Shown here: one piece after another, positions 40,794 through 51,228 of the stretch
Numbering within the stretch: the stretch's first letter is position 1
Layout of the letters: each line of letters begins with the position of its first letter
Source of the DNA: Agitococcus sp.
GTDB taxonomy: Bacteria; Pseudomonadota; Gammaproteobacteria; Pseudomonadales; Moraxellaceae
Direction of reading: 5' to 3'
Assembly (NCBI GenBank): GCA_030646715.1
Contig: JAUSLJ010000042.1
Location: 1-64,000, forward strand
DNA length: 64,000 nucleotides
The notes under the pieces: generated by a model
What the model saw: only the letters and a program-made list of their open reading frames with translations
Told to the model about the DNA's origin: nothing
Database searches by the model: none
Translations under genes and position numbers: made by a program

Positions 40794-43049
40794 CTAAAAA
40801 TTGCCCATAAACAACCGCTTCATTAACCGATCTTTCAAACCGTGCACATCATCAAAACCCATACGCTCTAAATAACGTTGTGGCACGTCGTTATCATGAA
40901 TAATGGTATTAATAAGGGACTTCACCAATTCTAAAGGATGCTCTTTGCTGGACTTCAACGACTGCAACGCCTTCATAATGGCTAATTCATCCTTACTAAA
41001 GTCTGTGCCAAACGGAAAGCTCGGTAAGCTTTTCATAAAGGGTTGTAGTTTTTCCGCTAAGGCTTCTGGCGTGTTGTTTTGATAGATTTTAGGGATGACA
41101 TAATCCGCCGCTAACTTGCCGTTTTCTACTGCCCAATTTTGCAAATCTGCTTGGCAGCGCGAGTCACTGATATTGAGCAAGGCTTTAATAATATCGCTAT
41201 CACTTTTGCCACGTAAATCAGCTATGCCATATTCGGTCACAATGATGTCGCGCAAATGACGAGGAATGGTGGTGTGACCATAACTGGTGACAATGCTCGA
41301 ACGGACTTCACCATCAACGATCCGATGACTACGCAACATTAACACCGAACGGGCATCAGGAATTTCATGCGCTTGCGCGACAAAGTTGTATTGACCACCA
41401 ACACCGCTGACCACACGCCCATCTTCCAATGCGTCTGATACCGCAGCACCCGACAAGGTCACCATCATACAGGTATTAATAAAACGGGCTTTTATCCGTT
41501 GTGCGCGTTTTAACGGCTCATCACCGTAACGGTCACCATACAGTTGATTGATAAAAGCAATCGTACTCATGCCAATCTGTTGACGTTGTTCTTCAGGCAT
41601 ATCACGCAAGGCTTGGTAAAAATCAGCAGGGCCTAAAAAGAAGCCGCCGTGCATGATAATACCGCCCTGCAACTTCTCACCTAAACAGTGGTCTTTGATT
41701 TTTTGCAGCGTGTCTTCATCGTCTAAATCCGTGCTAATCGTGACATCACCAATGGTAATTAAACCGTCTTCAAAGGTGCAATCATCATTAAAAATGCCTA
41801 AACGTTCCAGCAAGGCAATATCTTGACCTTCGAGCGGAGAACTAATGATATCGTGCTCACGCAATACTTTGAGCGTCTCTAAACTAATGGCGTCACTAAT
41901 TAAGCCTTTGTTAATCAGTGTTTGTAGTGCGGTATGGTTATAAACAGGACGACGCACAATATTGGCTTGTATTAACTTCCAAAAGCCATTGACAAACATT
42001 TCGCTACAGCCATACAAACCTTGAGCAAAAGGAGAGACATCAAGATGGGTGGCTAACGGTAAATTGTGATTTAAGCCCTTAATAATATTACTATAAGTGC
42101 CGTTATCTTGGTCACGCATGATTAAGGAGTGGGCAATCGCATCACCGAGCGAGCCAATACCAATTTGCAGTGTGCCACCATCTAACACTAGTGAACTGGT
42201 ATGCAAACCAATGGCATAGTCCGTTAAACTGATTTTCATATTAGGCGTAGAAAACAACGTGTGTGTGCCCACAGGGTCAGTAATAATCACATCAAATTGG
42301 TCAGCGGACACTTCGGCATCATGAGGCATAAAGGGCAATTCACGATTAATAACACCAACGGCAAATATTTTTTCACCTTTATCACGTCGCGCTTGCAGTA
42401 AATCTAAGATATCGACGCTTAAATCAGAATTACACGATAAACTATAGCGTTTTTCGCCTGTCGGCTCTTCGCGGACGGCAATCGCTTGGCAAATGATATT
42501 AATGCCTTTAGCGGCCATATCGCGCGCGATGTGCGTGTAATTACTGTTGATATAGTGTTGTTGGGCATTGGGGTTATTGAGCCAATCGCCTGACTTGAGA
42601 AAGAATTCATTAACGCTAATATTATTGGGAACTTTGCCCGCTTTCAGGTCGGTGACGTAATCCAAATCGGGATAGTTGCCAAAAACCCGTTCCACAAAAG
42701 GTTCAAGAAATCGGGCTTCGATATCGCTGTTTGCTTGGGGTTTGTTGAGCGATAAGGCACTGTAAATATGTAAACTACGCTGCGGCGTTTTGGTAATGCG
42801 TCGATATACCGCGTTAATAAACGGATTGGATTTACCAATACCCAAAGGTGCACCGAGGCAAATATCGCCGTCGATTTCTTGAAGAATATCGGTCACGGCT
42901 TGTTCGATAGAGTCGTAAAACTGGGCTGACATGGACGCGCTCCTACATGGTTTTATCGGGTAATGTGGGCTTTTTTTAATTACAGCAAAAACCCTTATTG
43001 ATTTTGTGTCATTATCGTTTGAGCATACGCCAAACGCTTGTTTAGGCAA
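40794..43049 (-). CDS. Acetyl-CoA hydrolase/transferase family protein
   Basis: ORF; LGIGKSNPFINAVYRRI, GGTLQIGIGSLGDAIAHSL, VTEYGIADLRGKSDSDI. Confidence 0.88.
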   Translation of the reverse strand: MPKQAFGVCSNDNDTKSIRVFAVIKKSPHYPIKPCRSASMSAQFYDSIEQAVTDILQEIDGDICLGAPLGIGKSNPFINAVYRRITKTPQRSLHIYSALSLNKPQANSDIEARFLEPFVERVFGNYPDLDYVTDLKAGKVPNNISVNEFFLKSGDWLNNPNAQQHYINSNYTHIARDMAAKGINIICQAIAVREEPTGEKRYSLSCNSDLSVDILDLLQARRDKGEKIFAVGVINRELPFMPHDAEVSADQFDVIITDPVGTHTLFSTPNMKISLTDYAIGLHTSSLVLDGGTLQIGIGSLGDAIAHSLIMRDQDNGTYSNIIKGLNHNLPLATHLDVSPFAQGLYGCSEMFVNGFWKLIQANIVRRPVYNHTALQTLINKGLISDAISLETLKVLREHDIISSPLEGQDIALLERLGIFNDDCTFEDGLITIGDVTISTDLDDEDTLQKIKDHCLGEKLQGGIIMHGGFFLGPADFYQALRDMPEEQRQQIGMSTIAFINQLYGDRYGDEPLKRAQRIKARFINTCMMVTLSGAAVSDALEDGRVVSGVGGQYNFVAQAHEIPDARSVLMLRSHRIVDGEVRSSIVTSYGHTTIPRHLRDIIVTEYGIADLRGKSDSDIIKALLNISDSRCQADLQNWAVENGKLAADYVIPKIYQNNTPEALAEKLQPFMKSLPSFPFGTDFSKDELAIMKALQSLKSSKEHPLELVKSLINTIIHDNDVPQRYLERMGFDDVHGLKDRLMKRLFMGNF

Positions 43050-43060
43050 AGATTATTTAG

Positions 43061-43351
43061 ATGAATCCACGTATTAATAGTATGACAATTGAGGCCATTA
43101 TAACCTGTCGTATGGGTTGTGCGGCCTGTTGCATTGCGCCATCTATTTCGTCACCGATTCCTGAGATGCCGCATGGTAAAGCAGCTGGCGAGCGTTGTGT
43201 GCAATTGGATACGGAAGGCTTATGTAAAATTTTTGGCCAACCTGAGCGGCCAGCTGTCTGCAGCAGTTTAAAAGCCACGGCGAGTATGTGTGGTGCTAAC
43301 GCCAGTGAAGCAATGGCGTATTTAACGGAATTAGAAAGATTAACAGTGTAA
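43061..43351 (+). CDS. YkgJ family cysteine cluster protein
   Basis: ORF; CRMGCAACCIAPSISSPIPEMPHGKAAGERCVQLD. Confidence 0.85.
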   Translation: MNPRINSMTIEAIITCRMGCAACCIAPSISSPIPEMPHGKAAGERCVQLDTEGLCKIFGQPERPAVCSSLKATASMCGANASEAMAYLTELERLTV

Positions 43352-43369
43352 CCATAACGAGGAAAACTT

Positions 43370-44140
43370 ATGTGCCAGTTATTAGGCATGAATGCGAATG
43401 TTCCCACTGATATTTGCTTTTCGTTTAAAGGTTTTGCCTGTCGTGGTGGACGTACCGATCATCATAGTGATGGCTGGGGAATTGCCTTTTTTGAAGATAA
43501 AGGCTGCCGTTTATTTTTGGATTATTTACCGTCGGCTACCTCGCCTGTGGCAGAGTTGGTGCAGCGTTATCCGATTAAATCTAAAAACGTCATCTCTCAT
43601 ATTCGCAAAGCGACACAAGGCATCGTGAACTTAGCGAATACCCATCCTTTTCAACGTGAAATATGGGGGCAGTATTGGATTTTTGCTCACAATGGTGATT
43701 TGACAGCTTTACCGATGGTGACAGGCGACTGCTATCGTCCTGTCGGGTCAACCGATAGCGAACAGGCTTTTTGTTTGATTTTGACGCATCTCCGTCAGCG
43801 TTTTGCTCAAGCACCGAGCTTAGCGGAATTGTCAGCGGAGTTGGCTGATTTTATCCCCACTTTAGCCGCACATGGCGTCTTTAATTTTATGCTATCGAAT
43901 GGCGAATGGTTGTTTGCTCATTGCTCAACTAAGCTGCATTATATTATTCGCCAAGCACCTTTTGCGGTGGCGCATTTAGTCGACGAGCAGGTCTCCATCG
44001 ACTTTAACGAAGTGACGACTCCCAATGACCGTGTTGCCGTTATCGCCACGATCCCGTTAACAACGAATGAAACGTGGCAAGCGATGAATGCAGGGGAAAT
44101 GGTCTACTTTAGTGATGGACAGGTCACGAAGGTGCTGTAG
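43370..44140 (+). CDS. Class II glutamine amidotransferase
   Basis: ORF; MCQLLGMNANVPTDICFSFKGF, RTDHHSDGWGIAFFE, HIRKATQG, FAHNGDL. Confidence 0.94.
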   Translation: MCQLLGMNANVPTDICFSFKGFACRGGRTDHHSDGWGIAFFEDKGCRLFLDYLPSATSPVAELVQRYPIKSKNVISHIRKATQGIVNLANTHPFQREIWGQYWIFAHNGDLTALPMVTGDCYRPVGSTDSEQAFCLILTHLRQRFAQAPSLAELSAELADFIPTLAAHGVFNFMLSNGEWLFAHCSTKLHYIIRQAPFAVAHLVDEQVSIDFNEVTTPNDRVAVIATIPLTTNETWQAMNAGEMVYFSDGQVTKVL

Positions 44141-45368
44141 TTTCAGCCTCAATGGTTTGGTGCTGAACGATCAAACTGGTGATGATGTCTCCTTCAACAT
44201 TCACCATCGTTCTAACGGTATCTAAAATTCGGTCTATTGGTAATAAAATCGCTATCGCTTCCGCAGGTAAACCCACCGATTGCAACACCATCACCATCGT
44301 CACCATGCCTGCACTGGGAATACCGGGCGCACCAATCGACGCTAACATCACAGTGATACAAATAATCAACTGTTGCCCTAAACTTAAATCTAAACCCACT
44401 AAATTGGCGATAAATAACGCCGCCATCGCTTCATAAAGAGCCGTACCATCCATATTTAATTGCGCACCTAAGGGCACAACAAAACCTGTGATTTGTGGAC
44501 TGACTTTGAAGTCCTTTTCTAAACAAGTCATGGTCACAGGAATGGTCGCTGAACTAGAGCTAGTAGCAAACGCAGTGATTAAAGCAGGACGCGCACCGCG
44601 CCAAAAAGCCAGCGGCGAGACTCGGGCAAACAGCCATAAAATTAACGGTAAGACCACCATGCCATGAAACAACGTTGTCCCTGTCACCACCGCAATAAAT
44701 TGTGCCAATGTCGTCAGTAATGCGGAGTTTTCGGAAGCGACTAATTTAACTAATAACGCCATAATGCCATACGGTGCAAGTTGCATAATCCAGCCAACAA
44801 GTTGCATACATAGCGCAAAACCTTCGTTAAACAGTTTATGCAATTGCGGATAGGCTTCACCTTTAATGGCCAAAGCAATACCGATAAACAAGGCAAAAAC
44901 CACCACAGCTAAAATACTACCTTGCGCTAATGCGGCAAAAGGATTCATAAAAATCCCTTTGACTAAGGTCTGCAAAAACTCTGCTGAGGTCAATTGCGTG
45001 GCTTCAAAGCCGTGCATATGTTCTTGAAACAACGCTAACGATAAGCCTTGTCCTGTTTGAAAGAGATGCGCTGCACCTAAACCTAGAGCAATGGCTAGTG
45101 TGGTGGTACAGGCAAAACACAGTACGGTAATTTGCCAAACACGGTGCATTTGTTGATGGGCGCGTAAATTAGCGACACCCACGGCAATAGAGGTAAAGAC
45201 TAAAGGAATCAGTATCATTTTTAGCAGGCCAATAAATAGCGAGCCGACTAATCCTGCGCTATATAAAATCCCTTCACGCACTGAGCCATCAGGCGCATAT
45301 TGGCGTAACCATAAACCTAAAAGCACACCAAAAATAGCACCAATAAAAATACGGGTATTCAATGACAT
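44124..45368 (-). CDS. Dicarboxylate/amino acid:cation symporter
   Basis: ORF; LIPLVFTSIAVGVANL, FATSSSSATIPVTMTC, LGAQLNMDGTALYEA. Confidence 0.94.
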   Translation of the reverse strand: MSLNTRIFIGAIFGVLLGLWLRQYAPDGSVREGILYSAGLVGSLFIGLLKMILIPLVFTSIAVGVANLRAHQQMHRVWQITVLCFACTTTLAIALGLGAAHLFQTGQGLSLALFQEHMHGFEATQLTSAEFLQTLVKGIFMNPFAALAQGSILAVVVFALFIGIALAIKGEAYPQLHKLFNEGFALCMQLVGWIMQLAPYGIMALLVKLVASENSALLTTLAQFIAVVTGTTLFHGMVVLPLILWLFARVSPLAFWRGARPALITAFATSSSSATIPVTMTCLEKDFKVSPQITGFVVPLGAQLNMDGTALYEAMAALFIANLVGLDLSLGQQLIICITVMLASIGAPGIPSAGMVTMVMVLQSVGLPAEAIAILLPIDRILDTVRTMVNVEGDIITSLIVQHQTIEAETTAPS

Positions 45369-45547
45369 AACGAACTCAATAATGGGGGCTTCGACTCCGC
45401 TCAGCCTGCGTTAAAACGTTCCCTGAGCGGTGTAGAAGGGTAGAGCCAAATTTCAACAAAACCTAAGATTAACGTATTTTATTCACCTTGGATGATTTTA
45501 ATGCCGTCAATTTGGCAATACCATGACACAATGCTCTCGGTTAGAAT

Positions 45548-47026
45548 GTGGTTTTTATTTACTCAGAGTCGTTTTTAGGCATGGCTAATTTTTTGCATCG
45601 GCGTAAATTAACGGTTATTTTGTGTTTACTGTTAACGGTTTCATTTTTAACCGTTTCGTTAATGAGTTATTACGCCTCGAAAAACGCCATTCATTTGGCT
45701 TTAGTGGAAAAAGAATTACCGTTAACCTCTAATGCTATATATGCCGAATTGCAAAAAGATTTAGTGCGACCGTTTTTTATTTCCTCAATGATGGCAACCA
45801 ATACTTTTTTGCATGATTGGGTCGCCACAGGTGAACAACAGCCTGAGTTAATCAGTCGTTATCTCAAAGAAACTAAAGACACCTATCAGGTATTTACCAG
45901 TTTTTTTGTTTCCGATAAAACCCGTCGTTATTATTATCCGCAAGGGGTATTAAAAACGGTTTCACCATCCGTTAAAGCCGATAAGTGGTTTTTTAGGGTG
46001 CGTGAATTAACCGAACCCTATGAAATTAATATTGATTATGACCAAGCGCACGATAATACCTTAACCATTTTTATGAACTTCCGCGTTTTTAATCACCAGC
46101 AACAATTCTTAGGCGCAACGGGTGTGGGCTTAAGTATGAATCGGCTGTCTAAACTGTTGAGCCATTATGAGCAAAGTTATCAAAAAAATATTTACTTAGT
46201 GGATAGTACGGGCAGAATTAGATTGACGGGTGATAATCGGTTACACAACACACGGTCGATTTATCAAATGGATGGCCTAAAAGATATTGCCGCTAATGTC
46301 TTAAGCCAACATAGTAATAATTTTCAATACCGCAGCCAGAAAAATAATTATTTGCTCCATGTCAAATATATGCCTGAAGTGCGTTTATTTTTGTTTGTTG
46401 AAAGTGAAGAAAATCAAGCAATTGCCCAAATTCGTCGGGCTTTGTATCTCAATATTGCTGTTTTTGTCTTGATTGTTTTGGCGACCATTATCTTAACCAA
46501 TATGACCGTTGGCTATTATCAGAAAAAATTAGCCGTCATGGCGACCATTGACCACTTGACGAAGTTAATGAATCGCCAAGCCTTTGAAGCTTTTAGTGCC
46601 AATATGTTAGCCGATAGTCGTCGCCATAAAACACCATTGACGGTGTTGATGATGGATATTGATTACTTTAAAAAAGTGAATGACAGCTATGGTCATGCCG
46701 CAGGCGATAAAGTATTACAGGGTATTGCCCAGATTTTAACAAGCACGGTACGGGAAGCGGATCTTGTCTGTCGTTGGGGAGGAGAGGAGTTCGTCATCTT
46801 TTTAAATAAATGTGATGTCGTTGATGCCGAGCGAATTGCCGAACAGATTCGTACCAAAGTAGCGACGCAGGCGTTTGAATTTGAGTTGTATCACTTAAAA
46901 GTGACCTTGAGTACAGGTCTTGCCAGTTATCGCCATGACGAGCCTGTACAAGAGCTTATGGCGCGTGCTGATAATGCTTTATATGAGGCAAAAAATTCGG
47001 GCCGTAATTCGATCGTGCGGCATTGA
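45548..47026 (+). CDS. Diguanylate cyclase with periplasmic sensor domain
   Basis: ORF; two TM regions, MMDIDYFKKVNDSYGHAAGDKVLQ, RWGGEEFVIFL (GGEEF). Confidence 0.92.
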   Translation: MVFIYSESFLGMANFLHRRKLTVILCLLLTVSFLTVSLMSYYASKNAIHLALVEKELPLTSNAIYAELQKDLVRPFFISSMMATNTFLHDWVATGEQQPELISRYLKETKDTYQVFTSFFVSDKTRRYYYPQGVLKTVSPSVKADKWFFRVRELTEPYEINIDYDQAHDNTLTIFMNFRVFNHQQQFLGATGVGLSMNRLSKLLSHYEQSYQKNIYLVDSTGRIRLTGDNRLHNTRSIYQMDGLKDIAANVLSQHSNNFQYRSQKNNYLLHVKYMPEVRLFLFVESEENQAIAQIRRALYLNIAVFVLIVLATIILTNMTVGYYQKKLAVMATIDHLTKLMNRQAFEAFSANMLADSRRHKTPLTVLMMDIDYFKKVNDSYGHAAGDKVLQGIAQILTSTVREADLVCRWGGEEFVIFLNKCDVVDAERIAEQIRTKVATQAFEFELYHLKVTLSTGLASYRHDEPVQELMARADNALYEAKNSGRNSIVRH

Positions 47027-47179
47027 TGCATGACGCCTCCACCTGATAAGGGGGAGGTTGGGAGGGGGTGCTTGCCATGACGCAGAACCCCACCCTAACC
47101 CTCCCCTTAGCAAGGGAGGGAATATTTTTAGATTGGGCTTTACCGTACCTCTCTTTTTCAAAGAGGGGCTAGGGGAGAT

Positions 47180-49069
47180 TTACTGCCCACCCGCAATTTC
47201 ATACGCTTCTAAGGCTTGTAAATAAGCGACTTCGACATCGGCTAGTTCACTATCAACTTTTACTTTTTCAGCCAACAGTTTTTTTAGCTTATCTTTGTTG
47301 CTATCTTGATAAATTGTGCTGTCTTCGAGCTTGGTCGCCAAGGCTAATTGCTGCTCATTGAGACGTTGAAACTTCGCTTCAAGTTTTTCGGCTTGTTGCT
47401 TGAGTGGGCGCAAAATATGCAGATTATCGCCTGAAGGTTTCGCTTCTTGACGTTCTTGGCGTTTTTCTTCGCGGGTGGCGGTGCTTTCCACTTTTAACGC
47501 TTGTTTGGCGCGCCATTCTTTTAACCACGAGGCATAATCGACTAACGAGCCACCAAAAATATCCATCTTGCCATCAGCCACTAGCAAAAACTCATCACAA
47601 CAACTACCCAATAATTGTCGATCATGGGAAACGACAATTAAAGCACCGTTAAAGGCTTGCAAAGCCATACTCAAGGCATGACGCATTTCCAAGTCTAAAT
47701 GGTTGGTCGGTTCATCTAAAACCAAGACATTCGGACGTTGCCAAACAATTAATGCCAACGCTAAACGGGCTTTTTCACCACCCGAAAAATTTTCCGCAGG
47801 GGTAATCACACGGTCGCCTTGAAAACCAAAACTACCCAAAAATTTGCGCAGTTCGATTTCTGAGGTGCGCGTGGCGATACGTGTTAACGCCAATAACGGG
47901 CTGGCATTCATGTCTAAATGATCAACTTGATGCTGAGCAAAATAGCCTAATACCAAATGTTCACTGGCAACACGTTCGCCCGCTAATAACGCTAATTCAC
48001 CCACTAAAGTTTTAATCAGTGTCGATTTTCCCGCACCGTTGGGGCCTAATAAACCAATACGGGTTTCGGGACTGAAATTCAGGTTAATGTCACTGACCAC
48101 GACTTTTGCGCCATAACCTGCATCGACACTATCCAAACGCACCAAGGGATTACTGAGTTTAATTGGGTCACGGAATTGGAAATTAAACGCCGAATCCGCA
48201 TGAGCGGGCGCAATTTGCACCATCCGTTCTAATTGTTTAATCCGACTTTGGGCTTGTTTTGCTTTGGTGGCTTGAGCGCGGAAACGGTCAATATACTTTT
48301 GCAAATGCGCCATATCCAATTGCTGTTTTTCATAAGCTTGTTGATGTTGAGCTAAACGTTCAGCACGAGTCCGTTCAAACGTCGTGTAATTACCCGTATA
48401 CAGCGTCATGGTTTGCTGTTCGATATGAATAATATGACTGACGGTCGCATCTAAAAAGTCGCGGTCATGGGAAATCAGGATTAATGTGCCCTGATAACGA
48501 ATTAACCAATCTTCGAGCCACAAAATCGCATCTAAGTCTAAATGGTTGGTCGGTTCGTCAAGCATCAACAAATCAGAGCGACACATTAACGCTTGCGCCA
48601 AGTTCAAACGCATCCGCCAACCACCCGAAAACTCACTGACGGCTTGTTGTTGATTAGCTTCACTAAAGCCTAAACCAGCTAATAGTTGTGCAGCACGAGC
48701 GGGTGCGGTGTAACCATCAATAGAGTCAAAATCACCATATAATTCAGCGAGTTTAAGGTCGTCTTGTTCGGTTTCTAAGGCGTTACTAATGGCACGCCAT
48801 TCTTTATCACCATCTAAAACAAAATCAATGGCACTTTGGCTAAGTGCTGCCACTTCTTGTGCCATGTGTGACACTGTCCAGTTTTGTGGACGTGACAATG
48901 TACCGCCATCAGGCGTAAATCCACCGAGCAACGCGGCAAAAAAGGTAGATTTTCCTGCGCCATTTTCGCCTGTTAACGCGACTTTCCAGCCTGGATGAAT
49001 CATGGCAGAAGCATTGGCAAATAATACACGGCCATTACGGCGTAAAGTCAGGTCTTGATACTGAATCAT
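47180..49069 (-). CDS. ABC-F family ATP-binding protein
   Basis: ORF; GENGAGKSTFFAALLGG, LMLDEPTNHLDLDAILWLEDWL, GPNGAGKSTLIKTLVGE. Confidence 0.94.
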   Translation of the reverse strand: MIQYQDLTLRRNGRVLFANASAMIHPGWKVALTGENGAGKSTFFAALLGGFTPDGGTLSRPQNWTVSHMAQEVAALSQSAIDFVLDGDKEWRAISNALETEQDDLKLAELYGDFDSIDGYTAPARAAQLLAGLGFSEANQQQAVSEFSGGWRMRLNLAQALMCRSDLLMLDEPTNHLDLDAILWLEDWLIRYQGTLILISHDRDFLDATVSHIIHIEQQTMTLYTGNYTTFERTRAERLAQHQQAYEKQQLDMAHLQKYIDRFRAQATKAKQAQSRIKQLERMVQIAPAHADSAFNFQFRDPIKLSNPLVRLDSVDAGYGAKVVVSDINLNFSPETRIGLLGPNGAGKSTLIKTLVGELALLAGERVASEHLVLGYFAQHQVDHLDMNASPLLALTRIATRTSEIELRKFLGSFGFQGDRVITPAENFSGGEKARLALALIVWQRPNVLVLDEPTNHLDLEMRHALSMALQAFNGALIVVSHDRQLLGSCCDEFLLVADGKMDIFGGSLVDYASWLKEWRAKQALKVESTATREEKRQERQEAKPSGDNLHILRPLKQQAEKLEAKFQRLNEQQLALATKLEDSTIYQDSNKDKLKKLLAEKVKVDSELADVEVAYLQALEAYEIAGGQ

Positions 49070-49742
49070 GGAGGCAACATCGGCAGGCTATAAAGAAGGC
49101 ATGTATTGTAACGGAGTTAAGGGCTGATAGAAAACTTCGTTTGCACTGCTAGTGAGATTTCTAGTTGATTGCGCCTACTGGATAGCGGGCTGTTTTTCGG
49201 ACAAATGCTAGGTTTTTGCAATCAGTGATCAAGATTACATTAGGAACAATCTGCTTTTTTCTAGGGTAATCCCTAATAGCCGTTCCTCATCCGCACCTCT
49301 ACGATCAAAGCATCGCAATCACGTTCCACTAATGCCAACAACAAAAAAATGGAAAAGCATCATGGCGAATCGTAGTTATTTGACCCGTCTGCTGAAGAAT
49401 TTCAGCAATTTCAGCCTGATTTATTTGATGGCGCTGGCGGCAGGAGACTGCCCAGAATCTTGGCATAACGTCTTTGATACAGCACTAACATCAGCATTAG
49501 GCCAATCGTGAATCCGCAGGCCCTGTATCCTTCTAGGCTCGCTTTTTCTGGGTGAATATCCGCGAACTCATCACAGCAGGATATGGAAAGCCAATTAGTG
49601 AAAACCCTTAGTCATTAAGTGGAAACCCTTAATAAATTGAGGGTTTCCCTGTATGGGCATGGGCTTTCCGACGCGATACTCTGTTAACAGAACAATAACG
49701 TTTTTGCATTACCTCAGCTTTGTTGTACCAAGATTTTTAACC

Positions 49743-49789
49743 TATTTTCATGGTCTATTTTTCCGATTGAAAAATAGACCATGAAAATA
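49743..49789. repeat. Perfect 21-bp inverted repeat, 5-nt loop, at edge of GC-rich island
   Basis: TATTTTCATGGTCTATTTTTC-CGATT-GAAAAATAGACCATGAAAATA. Confidence 0.9.
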
Positions 49790-49876
49790 AATAGGTTAGC
49801 GAGTTGTGCAACAGATACTTTGTAATTATAAAAAATCTAATATCCAGATATTCTTTGGACATGGAGGAAGGATTTC

Positions 49877-50647
49877 GTGACCAGCATGATTCGTGTCATT
49901 GGTTGTGTGTCCAGCGAGACACGGCACTCCCTTATCTTCCGATCATTGATCAGGGTTCTTAGCCAAGGAAACACCTCAAGCCTGAAGCACCGTTGGTCAT
50001 TCAGCGAGTCTGGACCATTCGATGTCTGGATTTTGGACATTGATGATGAAGAAAATATTGACCATCTGCACAGCGACCGTCATGGGGTCATTGTTTTGCT
50101 GGCTGGGAATCGACCGCTGCCGGACAGTCACCCCTTCACATTGACTAAGCCCATTCGCGGCAATGAATTCCTGCAATTATTGCAATCGATAGAAGCGGCA
50201 GGCTGGGACAATATCGAACAAAACGGCAAGTCGGCGGCACCCGCCGTTGAAAGAGCCGCCCCAGTAACGAACAGCCCGATCAAACCAGAGTCTGGCCTTG
50301 CCGCGAAGGATGAAGCCACATTTAGCCTGACCTCATGGCCCGACCTCCCGCAAATGCCCAGCGAGATAGTGCATGACGCTGCTAGGATCTGCGCATTCCT
50401 TTCCATCAGGCCGGGCACACTCACGACGATCAGTCACTTTCTTGATATTCCGGCTGATACAGTCAACCATATCCTACAACGCATTACCACGTGCTCACAC
50501 GGTTTTGACACCTGCATTCTGACTGAATACAACTGCCATCCTGTTTCTGACGCTCAAAATGTCATTCCCATTCACGATCACGGCCAGACCGTAAAGCCGT
50601 CATCATTCCTGTCAAAAATCTGGAACCGTTTAAAGGGAGCCGCCTGA
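49877..50647 (+). CDS. Protein with receiver-like N-terminus, unknown C-terminus
   Basis: ORF; FDVWILDIDDEENIDHL...GVIVLLAGNRPL...LTKPIRGNEFLQLLQSIE resembles a degenerate receiver. Confidence 0.5.
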   Translation: MTSMIRVIGCVSSETRHSLIFRSLIRVLSQGNTSSLKHRWSFSESGPFDVWILDIDDEENIDHLHSDRHGVIVLLAGNRPLPDSHPFTLTKPIRGNEFLQLLQSIEAAGWDNIEQNGKSAAPAVERAAPVTNSPIKPESGLAAKDEATFSLTSWPDLPQMPSEIVHDAARICAFLSIRPGTLTTISHFLDIPADTVNHILQRITTCSHGFDTCILTEYNCHPVSDAQNVIPIHDHGQTVKPSSFLSKIWNRLKGAA

Positions 50648-50649
50648 TC

Positions 50650-51228
50650 ATGGAATGGAGCATTCTTTTCATGGGGCCGGTCGGTGCCGGCAAGACGGAG
50701 GCCATCCGTTCGCTATCCGATATTGACGTCGTTGACACCGATGTGGCGGCCACCGATGAAACTGCCTTCTTAAAGGAAAAGACTACCGTTTCGATGGATG
50801 TCGGCGTCCTTAATCTGGGCGATGGGGACAAACTGCGGCTTTACGGTGCGCCAGGCCAAGGCCGTTTTGACTTTATGTGGGAGATTTTGGTCGAACACGC
50901 CAAGGGTCTAGTGATCATGCTCAACCATGCCAACCCTGACCCTCTCAAAGACATGGCGTTTTATGTCGGCCGTCTGAAGGAAATGCTCGCTGGGCGGTCT
51001 CTGCCAGTGGTTGTAGGAGTTACCCATTCTGACGAGCGCCCAGACCGGTCAATCTATATGTATGCGGAGTACATCAACAACAATCCAGTTACGTTTGCCA
51101 CTGGGAAAGTTCCCGTGTTCCGAGTGGACGCTAGACAGCGCCATGATGCCTCGGCACTGATGGCTGCTCTGGCTGCCATGCTGGAAATGAATGAACGTCT
51201 GGCTTCTGTCCCGCACGTGGCCGCCTGA
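50650..51228 (+). CDS. MglA/CvnD-like small Ras-like GTPase
   Basis: ORF; Walker A GPVGAGKTE, switch II-like LYGAPGQGRFDFMWE. Confidence 0.85.
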   Translation: MEWSILFMGPVGAGKTEAIRSLSDIDVVDTDVAATDETAFLKEKTTVSMDVGVLNLGDGDKLRLYGAPGQGRFDFMWEILVEHAKGLVIMLNHANPDPLKDMAFYVGRLKEMLAGRSLPVVVGVTHSDERPDRSIYMYAEYINNNPVTFATGKVPVFRVDARQRHDASALMAALAAMLEMNERLASVPHVAA

